Shown here: positions 16,010-23,174 of the stretch, piece by piece
Layout of the letters: the number at the start of each line of letters is the position of its first letter
Position numbering within the stretch: the first letter of the stretch is position 1
Assembly (NCBI GenBank): GCA_949288415.1
Contig: CASEKE010000025.1
Coordinates: 1 to 59,693, forward strand
DNA from: an uncultured Spirochaetales bacterium
GTDB taxonomy: Bacteria > Spirochaetota > Spirochaetia > Sphaerochaetales > Sphaerochaetaceae
Direction of reading: 5' to 3'
DNA: 59,693 nucleotides
Position numbers and translations under genes: made by a program
Notes under the pieces: generated by a model
The model's database searches: none
What the model was told of the DNA's origin: nothing
Seen by the model: the letters and a program-made list of their open reading frames with translations, nothing else

Positions 16010-17716
16010 TCAGATAAGCACGAACGAAAGAGCGCTGATTGTAGGCTGCTGGAAGCCGTAATCGGTTGCAGCCTGGCCTCCGATATTCGTATTGTCGTAT
16101 ACGCACATGAAGACGTTTTCAGGATTGATTGCCATGTCTGTGACTTTATATTCCGTGTTTAGGACAGCGATGGAATCAGACGTGACAGATCCATTGATAG
16201 CATAGTCATTTGTTCCGTTCTTGACGTACTTGACATTGACATCCACTGTCATGGACGAATCTGTGAATTTGATTACAGGTTTGCCTTCGAAATTGCTTGC
16301 AATATCCGTATTGTCAAAATCGGATCCTGCTGCACCATGATTGAACCATGCGAATTTCATTCCTTCGGCGTCGGCAAGAATTGCGAGTGTAACAGTCTTA
16401 CTGGTTCCTCCATTGCCAAATCTGTTTACGAGAGACATGATTTGCTGCTTGCCTTCTTCCGGTCTATCGAATGTCAATGTATAGCTGTTCTCGATTCCTG
16501 TTCCATCTGCAAGTGGGGAAGAATCGACGAAGTTGATTCCGAATGTTCCTTTCGTCATCTTTGCAGAATCGCCGTCAAGTTCAAGAGCATCGAGGCAACA
16601 TACGAAATTCTTTTCATACGCAGAATCTTTACCAACGCTTTCAACGATTTCTGCATAATTCCCGTATTCTTCGTTCATTTGTTCTGCAGTCTCGAATACG
16701 ATATCGACATGTCCGATTCCTTCCGTGACCTTGACAGGATCGTCTGGATCGGTGTAGGTATAGAACTCCATGCCTGGGTTGGCACCTAAATAATTCTCGC
16801 TTATGAAGAGGTCAGCTCTAGGCATCTGTGCGCTATATAGCAAAGCCGTTCCTTCACAGCCGTTGATTGTAAGACCTTCATAGTTTCCATCGCCAGCAAG
16901 CTTGCATCTGTCGAAAACGGAATTCTCTATGACTGAGCCTGGAGCAGGAGTAGAGAAATAAATTCCGCATTCGTGAACGTCGGAGAATGTTGCATTCTTT
17001 ACAGTGAAACCACACCCAGCACCAAACTCGAGAGCATTTATCATGCTGTTGTCCGTGGAAGTGATGGAGGAATCGATGATTTCGAATCCGGTAGTATTAG
17101 ATGCTACGACGATTGCGCGGATATTGATGAAGCTGCTCTTCACTCTGATGTCGACGTTCTTGAAAGAAACATTGTCTGCATCGATCTTCAGGAACTGGTA
17201 AGGCATGAAAGGTTCCTGCATAAGTGCCATATAATTGTCGATTACAAGCCTTGTCTTGTCGGCTCCGGCTCCTTCGATCTTCACGCTCTTGTCGAATGAA
17301 GTGAGACCCGTGATGTAGACAGTGCCTTCCCCAAGTACGATAGGTTCATCCTTTGCAGCGGCATATGCCTGTTCGAATGTGGAGTATTCGTTGTCTCCGA
17401 TAGTGATCAGAGCCTTCTGTGTGAAATCGACTACCTTGTCATCCTCGCTCCAGATGGCATAGAGCGTCACGTCGTTCTTTACAGGGAACATCTTTGCTTC
17501 CGCACCATTTTTCTCGAGAGACCAGTACTCGAAGGTAAATCCGGTTCTTTTTGCGGGCGTGTAAAGATTGACAATCTCTCCTTCCATCACAGTAAGAGTC
17601 GTTGTTGTCGCCCCTTCGTAGTTAAGATCATAGGTAACCTTGTAAGTCTTGTTTGTCTCTGTTTCGCAGGCAGTAAATGCAAGCAGAGTCAGCAAGGCGA
17701 CCAAGAAAACAATCAT
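16010..17716 (-). CDS. Surface lipoprotein with InlB-type repeat and beta-helix region, start signals missing
   Basis: A 568-residue lipoprotein. The signal peptide core MIVFLVALLTLLAFTAC ends in a lipobox-type Cys. A Listeria-Bacteroides (InlB B/Flg_new) repeat follows, from YKVTYDLNYEGATTTTLTVMEGEIV to GFTFEYWS...VTLYAIWSEDD. A parallel beta-helix-like stretch comes next (FKNVDIRV, FEIIDSSI, FTVKNATFSD, SVIENSVFDRC), then a C-terminal beta-rich domain. It is probably displayed on the cell surface. The start is abnormal: there is no Shine-Dalgarno sequence, and the first residues lack the Lys/Arg that open lipoprotein signals. The missing part is present at 19163-19181 on the opposite strand (see findings). 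The gene may be silent in this orientation. Confidence 0.8.
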   Translation of the reverse strand: MIVFLVALLTLLAFTACETETNKTYKVTYDLNYEGATTTTLTVMEGEIVNLYTPAKRTGFTFEYWSLEKNGAEAKMFPVKNDVTLYAIWSEDDKVVDFTQKALITIGDNEYSTFEQAYAAAKDEPIVLGEGTVYITGLTSFDKSVKIEGAGADKTRLVIDNYMALMQEPFMPYQFLKIDADNVSFKNVDIRVKSSFINIRAIVVASNTTGFEIIDSSITSTDNSMINALEFGAGCGFTVKNATFSDVHECGIYFSTPAPGSVIENSVFDRCKLAGDGNYEGLTINGCEGTALLYSAQMPRADLFISENYLGANPGMEFYTYTDPDDPVKVTEGIGHVDIVFETAEQMNEEYGNYAEIVESVGKDSAYEKNFVCCLDALELDGDSAKMTKGTFGINFVDSSPLADGTGIENSYTLTFDRPEEGKQQIMSLVNRFGNGGTSKTVTLAILADAEGMKFAWFNHGAAGSDFDNTDIASNFEGKPVIKFTDSSMTVDVNVKYVKNGTNDYAINGSVTSDSIAVLNTEYKVTDMAINPENVFMCVYDNTNIGGQAATDYGFQQPTISALSFVLI

Positions 17717-17720
17717 TTTT
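17707..17720 (-). repeat. 14-bp inverted repeat copy A, at the lipoprotein start
   Basis: AAAAATGATTGTTT on the minus strand, containing the ATG of the lipoprotein gene. The identical 14-mer lies on the plus strand at 19168-19181. Candidate recombination site. Confidence 0.7.
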
Positions 17721-17732
17721 ATTATATGTACA

Positions 17733-17797
17733 GAAATCCACCAATTGCCGATAAACCACCAAAAACACTATCCACACACAGGCAATTGGTGGATTTC
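17733..17797. repeat. Perfect 17-bp inverted repeat with extra CCACCAA motifs beside the recombinase gene
   Basis: GAAATCCACCAATTGCC (17733-17749) and its exact inverse (17781-17797) flank a 31-bp spacer. CCACCAA occurs at 17738 and again in the spacer at 17756, with a related TCCACACA at 17771, and inverted as TTGGTGG at 17786. An array of same-sense and inverted short motifs next to a tyrosine recombinase gene is what accessory or core recombinase-binding sites look like. It could also be an operator for the recombinase gene. Confidence 0.65.
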
Positions 17798-17866
17798 GAA
17801 TTTTCTCGGAAGAGATAAATCGCAATTTAACGTTTGGAAGTGGAAAAACTTGATTCGGAGGAATTT

Positions 17867-18856
17867 ATGACGACGATCGAATTAGTGAAAGAGGTGCAGA
17901 GAAATCTGCTTTCGAAGCTGGATAACCAGCAACTAGCAGCAGTAGGAGAGGCGTTGCAAAGAGTCATGGAAGGGAGGTCCATAATCGAAGAGAACCCTAT
18001 GGTCCGGCATGACGATGATATTGACTACGTGGAGCTGTTCATAGCGGCGAAGCGCATAGAGGGATGCTCCGAGCGTACACTCTCATATTATGAGAGAACG
18101 ATCCATGCCATGCTCGACTGCATAAAGAAAGGGCCCTCCCGGATAACGACAGAAGATCTGAGAAGATATTTGACTGAATACCATGAGACGAGGAACTGCA
18201 GCAGAGTGACGATCGACAATGTAAGACGCATACTTTCCAGCTTCTTTTCCTGGCTCGAGGACGAGGACTACATAATAAAGAGTCCCGTGCGTAGGATACA
18301 CAAAGTCAGAACAGGCATTGCTGTCAAGGATACCTACTCGGACGAAATGCTGGAGTTGATGCGTGATACCTGTCTGAATTCCCGGGATCTTGCAGTTATC
18401 GATCTGCTGGCATCGACTGGCATGAGAATAGGAGAACTTGTGAACTTGAGACGCGAGGATCTCGATTTCGACGAAAGGGAATGCCTTGTGATGGGAAAAG
18501 GCAACAAGGAACGAATAGTGTATTTCGATGCAAGAACGAAAATCCATCTTTCAAACTATCTTGCTTCACGAAGCGACAGATGTCCGTATCTTTTCGTTTC
18601 TTTGAATGAACCGCATGACCGTATGACAATAAGCGGTCTGGAATCGATGCTGCGCAAACTTGGGGCAAAGCTCGGAATCGCAAAGGTCCATCCTCACAAG
18701 TTCCGCAGGACGCTTGCCACAGTGGCCATCGACAAGGGCATGCCGATAGAGCAGGTACAATGTCTGTTGGGGCATAAGAAGATCGATACAACTCTGCGCT
18801 ATGCCATGGTGAGACAGCAGAACGTCAAGCAGGCCCATAGAAAGTACATAGGCTGA
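17867..18856 (+). CDS. Tyrosine recombinase of the DNA-inversion type
   Basis: A 329-residue tyrosine site-specific recombinase. The core-binding domain (about 60-150, GCSERTLSYYERTIHAML ... RRILSSFFSWLEDEDYI) is followed by the catalytic domain. Active-site blocks are TGMRIGELVNL (Arg), GKGNKER (Lys), HPHKFRRTLAT (His-x-x-Arg), LLGHKKIDTTLRYA (His and the Tyr nucleophile in LRYA) and a C-terminal HRKYIG. From family knowledge it resembles recombinases found beside phase-variable loci, such as type I restriction specificity genes of gut Firmicutes. Start ATG 17867 is set by GGAGG at 17857; an earlier ATG at 17834 has no ribosome site. It lies inside the DNA that the two 14-bp repeats bracket. 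Confidence 0.92.
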   Translation: MTTIELVKEVQRNLLSKLDNQQLAAVGEALQRVMEGRSIIEENPMVRHDDDIDYVELFIAAKRIEGCSERTLSYYERTIHAMLDCIKKGPSRITTEDLRRYLTEYHETRNCSRVTIDNVRRILSSFFSWLEDEDYIIKSPVRRIHKVRTGIAVKDTYSDEMLELMRDTCLNSRDLAVIDLLASTGMRIGELVNLRREDLDFDERECLVMGKGNKERIVYFDARTKIHLSNYLASRSDRCPYLFVSLNEPHDRMTISGLESMLRKLGAKLGIAKVHPHKFRRTLATVAIDKGMPIEQVQCLLGHKKIDTTLRYAMVRQQNVKQAHRKYIG

Positions 18857-19099
18857 TATCTGTTTTCCAATAAGTCCACGAGCCCTCTCCGGATGGGGTT
18901 CAATTATTTCATGACGCCATATGGTCGGATATGGAAAACTTAGGATGATTGTAGAAAATTGCTCAAAGATGATTGTTGTTAGATACGTAATACAATATGT
19001 AAAACAAAGAGGTAAATTGCGATTTGTCCTAGTAGTATCAAAAAATAAGATATTCAATGTACAAACTAGACAAATTTCCATGTTCGAACTAAAATTGAC
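18857..19099. other. Low-GC spacer with two partial copies of the switch core
   Basis: No credible gene. ATGATTGT, the core of the 14-bp repeat, occurs at 18945-18952 and 18969-18976, both in plus orientation. CCATAT-N6-ATATGG is a further dyad at 18918-18935. Confidence 0.5.
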
Positions 19100-19128
19100 T
19101 TGAATTTATAGCTTTATGTGTCTATAGT
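19100..19128 (+). promoter_or_regulatory. Promoter of the orphan expression site
   Basis: -35 TTGAAT (19100-19105), 17-bp spacer, -10 TATAGT (19123-19128). It points to the strong Shine-Dalgarno sequence AGGAGG at 19149-19154 and the ATG at 19163, but there is no gene to express. Confidence 0.75.
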
Positions 19129-19162
19129 AAAAGCAAAGAATCTCATTCAGGAGGATATCAAA

Positions 19163-19204
19163 ATGAGAAAAATGATTGTTTGTACTGTCAATAGATCATT
19201 TTGA
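19163..19204 (+). other. Orphan translation start: 13-codon ORF MRKMIV...
   Basis: ATG 8 nt after AGGAGG opens an ORF of only 13 codons (MRKMIVCTVNRSF) before TGA. Codons 3-6 lie in the 14-bp sequence shared with the lipoprotein start. I interpret it as the detached 5' end of the lipoprotein gene rather than a functional peptide gene. Confidence 0.65.
19168..19181 (+). repeat. 14-bp inverted repeat copy B, at the orphan start
   Basis: AAAAATGATTGTTT on the plus strand, inverted relative to copy A at 17707-17720. Distance between copies is 1447 bp, including the recombinase gene. Local dyad arms AAAATGAT (19169-19176) and ATCATTTT (19195-19202) surround the presumed crossover. Confidence 0.7.
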
Positions 19205-19250
19205 TTTTTCTCTCATTTAATGCGTCTTCATCCGGATTTTCATGGTATTT

Positions 19251-19280
19251 CAAACAAAAAGGGGAGCCGTGCTCCCCTTT
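19251..19280 (-). terminator. Terminator of the pot operon
   Basis: AAAGGGGAGC (19258-19267) and GCTCCCCTTT (19271-19280) form a perfect 10-bp stem with a 3-nt loop. T-rich sequence follows on the minus strand. Confidence 0.9.
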
Positions 19281-19290
19281 GTAGTTCCGT

Positions 19291-20337
19291 CTAGTTCGTG
19301 TATCGTATCTTCTGCCAGACATTGTTGTACTTTTCGAGGTCTTCACTTATGTCCATTATAGGCTGGCATCTGTCCAGTACCTCGGGATCGAAGAACGGTT
19401 CCACGGTTGTGTATTCTGCTGCCGCCGGATTAGCTGTGGCGGGGAAGTGGAAATAGTCCAGGAACATCGCGTATATCTCCGGACGATGGAAGAAGTCGAT
19501 GAACTTGTAGGCGGCCTCCTTGTGCTTGGCATTCTTCGGAATGACCATGGAGTCTATGTACATGCTTCCGCCTTCCTCCGGAACGAAGAAATCCACGTTG
19601 CCCCAGTTCTCCTCGGGTATTTCTGCAAAGACATTCTCCGGATAGCACTGAACGACGTTGAATTCCCCTCGGGCAAAGCTTTTTGCGAAGCTTTCGGAGT
19701 CGAATTTAACGAGGTTCGGCTTCCAGTCGTTTTCGACATGTTCGGCTGCAGTCACTATTGCTGCCTCGTCCCTGCAGTTTATGCTTTCACCTTCCGCCAT
19801 GAGCGCTGCTCCGAGCACCTGTCGCATGTCGTCAAGCATGCACATGCGGCCCTTCAGCCGTTCGTCTGCGAAAATTTCCCAGCTGTGCTCGTAGTCGATT
19901 CCGGCTTCCTCGAGTGCTTTCCTATCGACTGCGATGCCGACCGTTCCGATGAAATACGGAACGCTGTACTCCATCTCCGGGTCGAAAGAGGCCAAGGAGG
20001 CGACCTTGTCCGTCACGTTGACGATGTTGGGAAGTTTTCCATGGTCCAGCTTCTCGCACATGTCAAGCTTGATCATGATCTCCGTATAGTCGGCAGAGGG
20101 TACGATGATGTCGTATCCTGAGCCGCCTCCAGCCTGGATCTTCGCGAACATCTCCTCGTTCGAGGCGAAGCTGTCGACGATGACCTTGATTCCGGTCTCT
20201 TCCTCGAAGGCCTTCAGGACCGAATCGGGGGTATAGTATGTCCAGTTGTAGAGGTAGAGTACGTTCTCTTCCTCGCTCTTGCTGCATCCGGCAAGAAGCA
20301 GCAGCGAAAAAATAAGGACAAGAAACAGCTTTTTCAC
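19291..20337 (-). CDS. potD: Polyamine-type ABC substrate-binding lipoprotein, copy 1
   Basis: A 348-residue lipoprotein (signal MKKLFLVLIFSLLLLAGC, lipobox LAGC) of the spermidine/putrescine-binding family. Typical opening after the Cys is NVLYLYNWTYYTPDSVLKAFEEETGIKVIVD. Later come GGGSGYDIIVPSADYTEIM, FIGTVGIAVD and a C-terminal WQKIRYTN. It captures polyamine or a related amine for PotABC. It starts at GTG 20337 after GGAGAATGGCGAA and is the last gene of the operon. A close paralogue precedes it. Confidence 0.9.
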   Translation of the reverse strand: MKKLFLVLIFSLLLLAGCSKSEEENVLYLYNWTYYTPDSVLKAFEEETGIKVIVDSFASNEEMFAKIQAGGGSGYDIIVPSADYTEIMIKLDMCEKLDHGKLPNIVNVTDKVASLASFDPEMEYSVPYFIGTVGIAVDRKALEEAGIDYEHSWEIFADERLKGRMCMLDDMRQVLGAALMAEGESINCRDEAAIVTAAEHVENDWKPNLVKFDSESFAKSFARGEFNVVQCYPENVFAEIPEENWGNVDFFVPEEGGSMYIDSMVIPKNAKHKEAAYKFIDFFHRPEIYAMFLDYFHFPATANPAAAEYTTVEPFFDPEVLDRCQPIMDISEDLEKYNNVWQKIRYTN

Positions 20338-20370
20338 TTCGCCATTCTCCTTATTGAGAAAAAATGTGCA

Positions 20371-20387
20371 AGGCTCAGACCGAGCCT
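20371..20387 (-). terminator. Intercistronic hairpin between the two potD copies
   Basis: AGGCTC (20371-20376) and GAGCCT (20382-20387), loop of 5. A T-run follows a few bases later on the minus strand. It may partially terminate and so make copy 1 less expressed than copy 2. Confidence 0.6.
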
Positions 20388-20392
20388 CGATT

Positions 20393-21454
20393 TCAGTTCG
20401 TGTAGCGGATTTTCTGCCACTTCACGTTGTATTTTTCGAGATCCTCCCCGAGGTCCATGATCAGCTCGCAGCGTGAGAGATCGTCCGGATCGAAGAGCGT
20501 CGTTCCTGTGGCATATTCTGCTGCGGCGGGGTTTGTCGTAGCAGGATAGCAGAATTCGTCGATGAATATCGCATGGATGTCCGGCCTGTGGAAGAAATCT
20601 ATGAATTTCAATGCTCCCTCGTAGTTCGGCGCATCCTTGAGAATGACCATGTTGTCTATATAGAGGCACCCGCCTTCGTCCGGAATGAAGAAATCAGTAT
20701 CGGCGAGCGCTTCTTCCGACAGCTCCTCCGCAAGGCTTTCGCTGTAGCAATGGACAACCCAGAACTCTCCGCGTGCGAAGCTTTTCGCAAAGCTTTCAGC
20801 GTCGAATTTCACGAGATTCGGCTTCCATTTCTGTTCGACGATATTAGCGGCTTCTGCAATCAGATCGTCGTCGGCCGTATTGATGGATTCTCCCATGGTC
20901 TTGAGTGCCGCACCCATGACCTCGCGCATGTCGTCAAGCATGCTCATCTTGCCTTTCAGCCTTTCGTCGGCGAATATGTTCCAGCTGTGCTCGTAATCGA
21001 TTCCTGCTTCCTCCAGCTTTTTTGTGTTGACAGCTATCCCGCTGGCTCCCATGAAGTAGGGCACGCTGTATTCCATGTCCGGGTCGTACACGGCCTTCTC
21101 CCTGACGAGGGGGGATACGTATCCAAGATTCTCCAGCTTGCTGTGGTCTATCTTCGCAAGCATTCCGAGCTTGATCATTATCGATGTGTAGTCGGCGGAA
21201 GGAACGACAATGTCGTATCCCTTGCCGCCGCCTGCCTGGAGCTTGGCGAACATCTCCTCGTTGGACGAGAAGTTGTCGACGATGACCTTGATTCCGGTCT
21301 CTTCCTCGAATTTCTCCAATATCTCGTCAGGAGTATAATATGTCCAGTTGTAGATGTGCAGAACATTCTCGCTGTCTTTTGAACAGGATGATAGTGCGAT
21401 AAGCATGATCGTGACGATCATCAGAACGATTCCCGGATTCGATTTCCTTGCCAA
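20393..21454 (-). CDS. potD: Polyamine-type ABC substrate-binding lipoprotein, copy 2
   Basis: A 353-residue paralogue of the next gene with signal peptide IVLMIVTIMLIALSSC. It shares nearly the same order of motifs: IYNWTYYTPDEILEKFEEETGIKVIVD, GGGKGYDIVVPSADYTSIM, WNIFADERLKGKMSMLDDMREVMG, FAKSFARGEFW and WQKIRYTN. It starts at TTG 21454, preceded by AAGGAGG with 8-nt spacing; no ATG fits. Two tandem binding proteins on one permease suggest different ligands or affinities. Confidence 0.9.
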   Translation of the reverse strand: MARKSNPGIVLMIVTIMLIALSSCSKDSENVLHIYNWTYYTPDEILEKFEEETGIKVIVDNFSSNEEMFAKLQAGGGKGYDIVVPSADYTSIMIKLGMLAKIDHSKLENLGYVSPLVREKAVYDPDMEYSVPYFMGASGIAVNTKKLEEAGIDYEHSWNIFADERLKGKMSMLDDMREVMGAALKTMGESINTADDDLIAEAANIVEQKWKPNLVKFDAESFAKSFARGEFWVVHCYSESLAEELSEEALADTDFFIPDEGGCLYIDNMVILKDAPNYEGALKFIDFFHRPDIHAIFIDEFCYPATTNPAAAEYATGTTLFDPDDLSRCELIMDLGEDLEKYNVKWQKIRYTN

Positions 21455-21480
21455 TTCGTGAACCTCCTTGTCAGCTTGTC

Positions 21481-22293
21481 CTAGCTTGATGCGGCCACCG
21501 TCTTCAGAAATCTCCTGAATGTGAACGCTATAGCCATTGTAGCAAGAATCATCACAAAGGACAAAGCATTGATCACAGGGGAGACGCCGTACCTTATGGA
21601 TGAGTAGACGTACAGCGGAAGAGTTCCCGAGCCGGGGCCGGATACGAAGAAAGTGATGACGAAGTCTTCGAGGCTCATCGTCACGCTCATCAGTATGCTC
21701 GATGCGATCGCTGGTGCGATAGAAGGAACGACAACCTTCAGAAGCGTCTGCCTTTCCGTGGCACCCAGGTCCCTGGCCGCCTCGACCGTGGAATAGTCGA
21801 ACTCGTCAAGACGGGCTGAAACGAGCATATAGACATACGGAAGGTTGAACGTCGTATGAGCGATGAATATGCTCAGCCGTCCGAGAGGAAGGTTTATGGC
21901 CGAGAAGAAAATCAGCATGGAAATTCCGATGATGACCTCCGGAAGGACCATGGGAAGATACGATACGGTCTCTATGTATCCCTTTCCCTTGAATTCGTGC
22001 CATTTGAGTCCGATCGAGGACAGCGTGCCGAGGAAAGTGGCAGTGACAGAGGAGGTGAGTGCGATGAGTACGCTGTTTCCGACAGCCCTCCACAGCGCCG
22101 AGGAATTCGTGAAAAGCTCCTTGTACCAAGTCAGCGAAAAGCCGCTCCAGACCATCCCTTTCGAGGAGTTGAACGAATAGAACACGACGACGAAAAGCGG
22201 CATGAAAAGGAACAGCAACGTGAAGAACATCGTAAGATTGCTGTAGCTGTACCACTTCCTGTCGTTGATGCTCTTCTTTCTTCCGGTGTTCAT
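21481..22293 (-). CDS. potC: Polyamine ABC transporter permease PotC
   Basis: A 270-residue inner-membrane permease. The EAA loop is VEAARDLGATERQTLLKVVVPSIAPAIASS, typical for the BPD_transp_1 family. N-terminal helices include FTLLFLFMPLFVVVFYSF. The start ATG 22293 overlaps the PotB stop (ATGA). The frame stays open far upstream, but that extension lies in potB coding sequence and is not real. It forms the channel with PotB. Confidence 0.92.
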   Translation of the reverse strand: MNTGRKKSINDRKWYSYSNLTMFFTLLFLFMPLFVVVFYSFNSSKGMVWSGFSLTWYKELFTNSSALWRAVGNSVLIALTSSVTATFLGTLSSIGLKWHEFKGKGYIETVSYLPMVLPEVIIGISMLIFFSAINLPLGRLSIFIAHTTFNLPYVYMLVSARLDEFDYSTVEAARDLGATERQTLLKVVVPSIAPAIASSILMSVTMSLEDFVITFFVSGPGSGTLPLYVYSSIRYGVSPVINALSFVMILATMAIAFTFRRFLKTVAASS

Positions 22294-23174
22294 GCCTTGC
22301 CCCCCTTCCTGTCGGTCCTTTCCTCCGTCTCCTTTCTCTCGTTTCGCATCATCCAAAGAATTCCTATCATGCTGACGAGGGTGAGAATTACGCTGAATGC
22401 GGAGGCAAGCGGCCAGTTCCTTGTTTTCTGGACCTGGTCCACGATGATATTGCCGACCATGCTGGATTCCATTCCGCCGACGAGCAGAGGAACGGTATAT
22501 GCGCCGAAGATCGGTATGAAAGTGAACACCAGCGCCGTCGCAATTCCGCTGCGGATGTTGGGAAACAGCACTTTGAATATGCTCATGGGCTTGGAGCACC
22601 CCAGATCCCTTGCGGCATCCAGAAGCGTGAAGTCGAACTTGTCGATCGTAGTGAACAGCGGCAGGATCGCGAACGGAAGGTACATGTACACAAGTACGAT
22701 GATCACCGCCGTATTGTTGTAGATGAGGTCCAGAGGCTTGGAGATGATGCCTATCGCCATCAGGAAATTGTTTATGAAACCTTCCGTGGACAGCAGCGAG
22801 ATCCAGGCGTAGATCCTTATCAGACTGTTCGTCCAGAACGGGATCATTATCAGAAAGAGCAGTGCAGTCTGCAGCTTCTTCGCCCGGGCCATGGCATAGC
22901 CGCAGGGCAGTGCGATAGCCATGCAGATCGCAGTGCTGACGAGGCTTATCCACAGCGTTCTCCAGATGACTATGCCGAAGCTCGAGTTGAACATCTGGCC
23001 GTATGCGGCAAGACTGAAATCCCAGACGACTCCGCCGTAAAGTCCCTTTGTGAGGAATGAATAGAGAACGATGATGGCAAGCGGAACTATGAAGAATACC
23101 GTGAACCAGAGTCCTGTCGGCCATGAATATAGGTAGCCGAGCATGCGTTTCCTTTTCCCGGCATCCCTTTTCAT
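22290..23174 (-). CDS. potB: Polyamine ABC transporter permease PotB
   Basis: A 294-residue permease with six membrane segments and the EAA loop LLDAARDLGCSKPMSIFKVLFPNIRSG. The start ATG 23174 overlaps the PotA stop (ATGA); GGAG lies just upstream inside potA. It partners with PotC to form the translocation pore. Confidence 0.92.
   Translation of the reverse strand: MKRDAGKRKRMLGYLYSWPTGLWFTVFFIVPLAIIVLYSFLTKGLYGGVVWDFSLAAYGQMFNSSFGIVIWRTLWISLVSTAICMAIALPCGYAMARAKKLQTALLFLIMIPFWTNSLIRIYAWISLLSTEGFINNFLMAIGIISKPLDLIYNNTAVIIVLVYMYLPFAILPLFTTIDKFDFTLLDAARDLGCSKPMSIFKVLFPNIRSGIATALVFTFIPIFGAYTVPLLVGGMESSMVGNIIVDQVQKTRNWPLASAFSVILTLVSMIGILWMMRNERKETEERTDRKGGKA

Noticed and set aside
17721..17733. 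TATAAT at 17722-17727 (minus strand) as a working promoter for a leaderless lipoprotein mRNA
   Set aside because: It ends only 4 nt before the ATG, against 7 in the other candidates, there is no matching -35, and the resulting protein would lack the basic start of its signal peptide. Kept as the main alternative to the OFF-state reading.
15890..17797. Integron with attC sites and IntI integrase (as in Treponema denticola)
   Set aside because: The recombinase lacks an obvious IntI-specific insert, and neither the stem-loops at 15890-15997 nor the repeat at 17733-17797 has the RYYYAAC/GTTRRRY core pair. A DNA-inversion system fits better.
22294..23124. Upstream extension of PotC to about 547 residues
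   Set aside because: The frame stays open through potB but codes for no membrane segment; the ATGA overlap at 22290-22293 marks the real start.
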